DNA of 5,792 bases from assembly GCA_003541875.1 (NCBI GenBank), contig DPLS01000270.1, positions 1-5,792 on the forward strand, in the 5' to 3' direction. This document shows, piece by piece, positions 5,428 to 5,792 of the stretch. The position numbers and the translations under genes are program-made. Origin of the DNA: Bacteroidota bacterium (lineage in GTDB: Bacteria > Bacteroidota > Ignavibacteria > UBA10030 > UBA6906). The notes under the pieces are model-generated. The model ran no database searches. It saw only the letters and a program-made list of their open reading frames with translations, and was not told the DNA's origin. The number at the start of each line of letters is the position of its first letter. The stretch's first letter is position 1.

Positions 5428-5792
5428 ATGATACAAAGATTTCTCACAGGCGTCCTTGTGGTTCTTGTTACCTTTGCATTTGCTGCAACAAGCTTTGCCC
5501 AGGATGCCAAGAAGGAAGTAAAGAAGGAAACCAAACCTGCCGTCACGACTGACGTGAAGAAAGACGCGCAGAAGGAGACAAAACCCGCAACGGTGGATGC
5601 AAAGAAAGACCCGAGCAAGCCGAAAAAGCCTGCCTCGATGAAGAATGTGGGGTGCACCCAATCCGGATGCGGGTTCTGGGCCAAGAGTCATAGTGGCAAG
5701 GAACTCAGATACATTATGAAACGGCATGCGAAGAAGTACCACAAGATTGAACTGACCGATAAGCAACTGAAGGAAATGGTGAAGGTCGAAGG
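5428..5792 (+). CDS. Exported lysine-rich protein with DUF1059-like Cys/His domain (3' end outside window)
   Basis: 121 codons are visible and no stop is reached. Residues 1-24 are a clear signal peptide: Lys-free but Arg-bearing start (MIQRF), hydrophobic core LTGVLVVLVTFAFAA, and a likely signal peptidase I site after SFA (Ala24), so the protein should leave the cytoplasm. Residues 25-70 are a low-complexity linker of Lys, Glu, Asp, Pro, Ala and Thr with an internal duplication. Residues 71-121 resemble DUF1059: C76-TQSG-C81-GF, a spacer, then H100-AKKY-H105 and a charged helix (LTDKQLKEMVKVE). DUF1059 proteins, as I recall them, are usually short free-standing proteins of about 55-65 residues with no signal peptide, with a C-x6-C pair rather than the C-x4-C seen here. 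Two Cys and two His could bind a metal; that is inference. Function unknown. The family call is moderate; the existence of the gene is well supported by signal peptide, ribosome binding site and codon pattern. Confidence 0.8.
   Translation, partial: MIQRFLTGVLVVLVTFAFAATSFAQDAKKEVKKETKPAVTTDVKKDAQKETKPATVDAKKDPSKPKKPASMKNVGCTQSGCGFWAKSHSGKELRYIMKRHAKKYHKIELTDKQLKEMVKVE
5524..5616 (+). repeat. Duplicated 15-16-residue unit in the lysine-rich linker
   Basis: KETKPAVTTDVKKDAQ (residues 33-48) is followed directly by KETKPATVDAKKDPS (49-63). The shared residues often use different codons (GAA/GAG, ACC/ACA, CCT/CCC, GCC/GCA), so the duplication is not recent at DNA level, or the codons have drifted while composition was kept. 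Confidence 0.7.

Noticed and set aside
5211..5766. Minus-strand frames of 123 and 157 codons opposite the exported protein
   Set aside because: They run antisense to the signal peptide and DUF1059-like domain. Their Phe/Ala/Ser-rich stretches are the complement of lysine-rich codons.

Overview
The window reads as ordinary chromosomal DNA from a bacterium of moderate GC content. All confidently recognised genes lie on the + strand and are tightly packed. A GlnRS-type aminoacyl-tRNA synthetase, the order folB-folK-deoxynucleoside kinase, a tiny one-helix membrane protein and a GT9 glycosyltransferase together suggest the Bacteroidota/Chlorobiota (FCB) group, perhaps an Ignavibacteria-like lineage. 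That placement is inference from gene content and protein style, not a database match.

Layout. Positions 1-1038 hold the C-terminal 345 residues of glutaminyl-tRNA synthetase (glnS), whose start lies upstream of the window. A 73-base gap follows, with a possible sigma70-like promoter and a small palindrome. Then comes a probable operon: folB (1112-1480), folK (1477-1983, overlapping folB by ATGA), a deoxynucleoside kinase (2011-2691, TTG start), a 65-residue single-pass membrane protein (2698-2895, GTG start), a GT9 heptosyltransferase-like glycosyltransferase (2920-4026, GTG start) and nadA, quinolinate synthase (4044-5009). Gaps between these genes are 27 bases or less, and hairpins followed by a T-rich run close the cluster at about 5021-5061.

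A stretch of about 400 bases (5010-5427) holds no recognisable gene. It does contain a minus-strand reading frame (5060-5266) with a good ribosome binding site and unremarkable protein composition, kept only as a low-confidence candidate. From 5428 to the window edge runs the start of an exported protein: signal peptide, lysine-rich linker with an internal duplication, then a small Cys/His domain resembling DUF1059. It is cut off at the right edge.

How the genes work together. FolB and FolK catalyse consecutive steps of folate synthesis (dihydroneopterin to hydroxymethyl-dihydropterin to its diphosphate). The deoxynucleoside kinase salvages DNA precursors, which also connects to folate through one-carbon and thymidylate metabolism. 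NadA makes quinolinate for NAD. The glycosyltransferase probably builds lipopolysaccharide or another surface glycan. This is mainly a housekeeping cluster. I see no mobile element, CRISPR array, tRNA or rRNA, and no defence system. The parts most worth a second look are the exported DUF1059-like protein and the gap before it.
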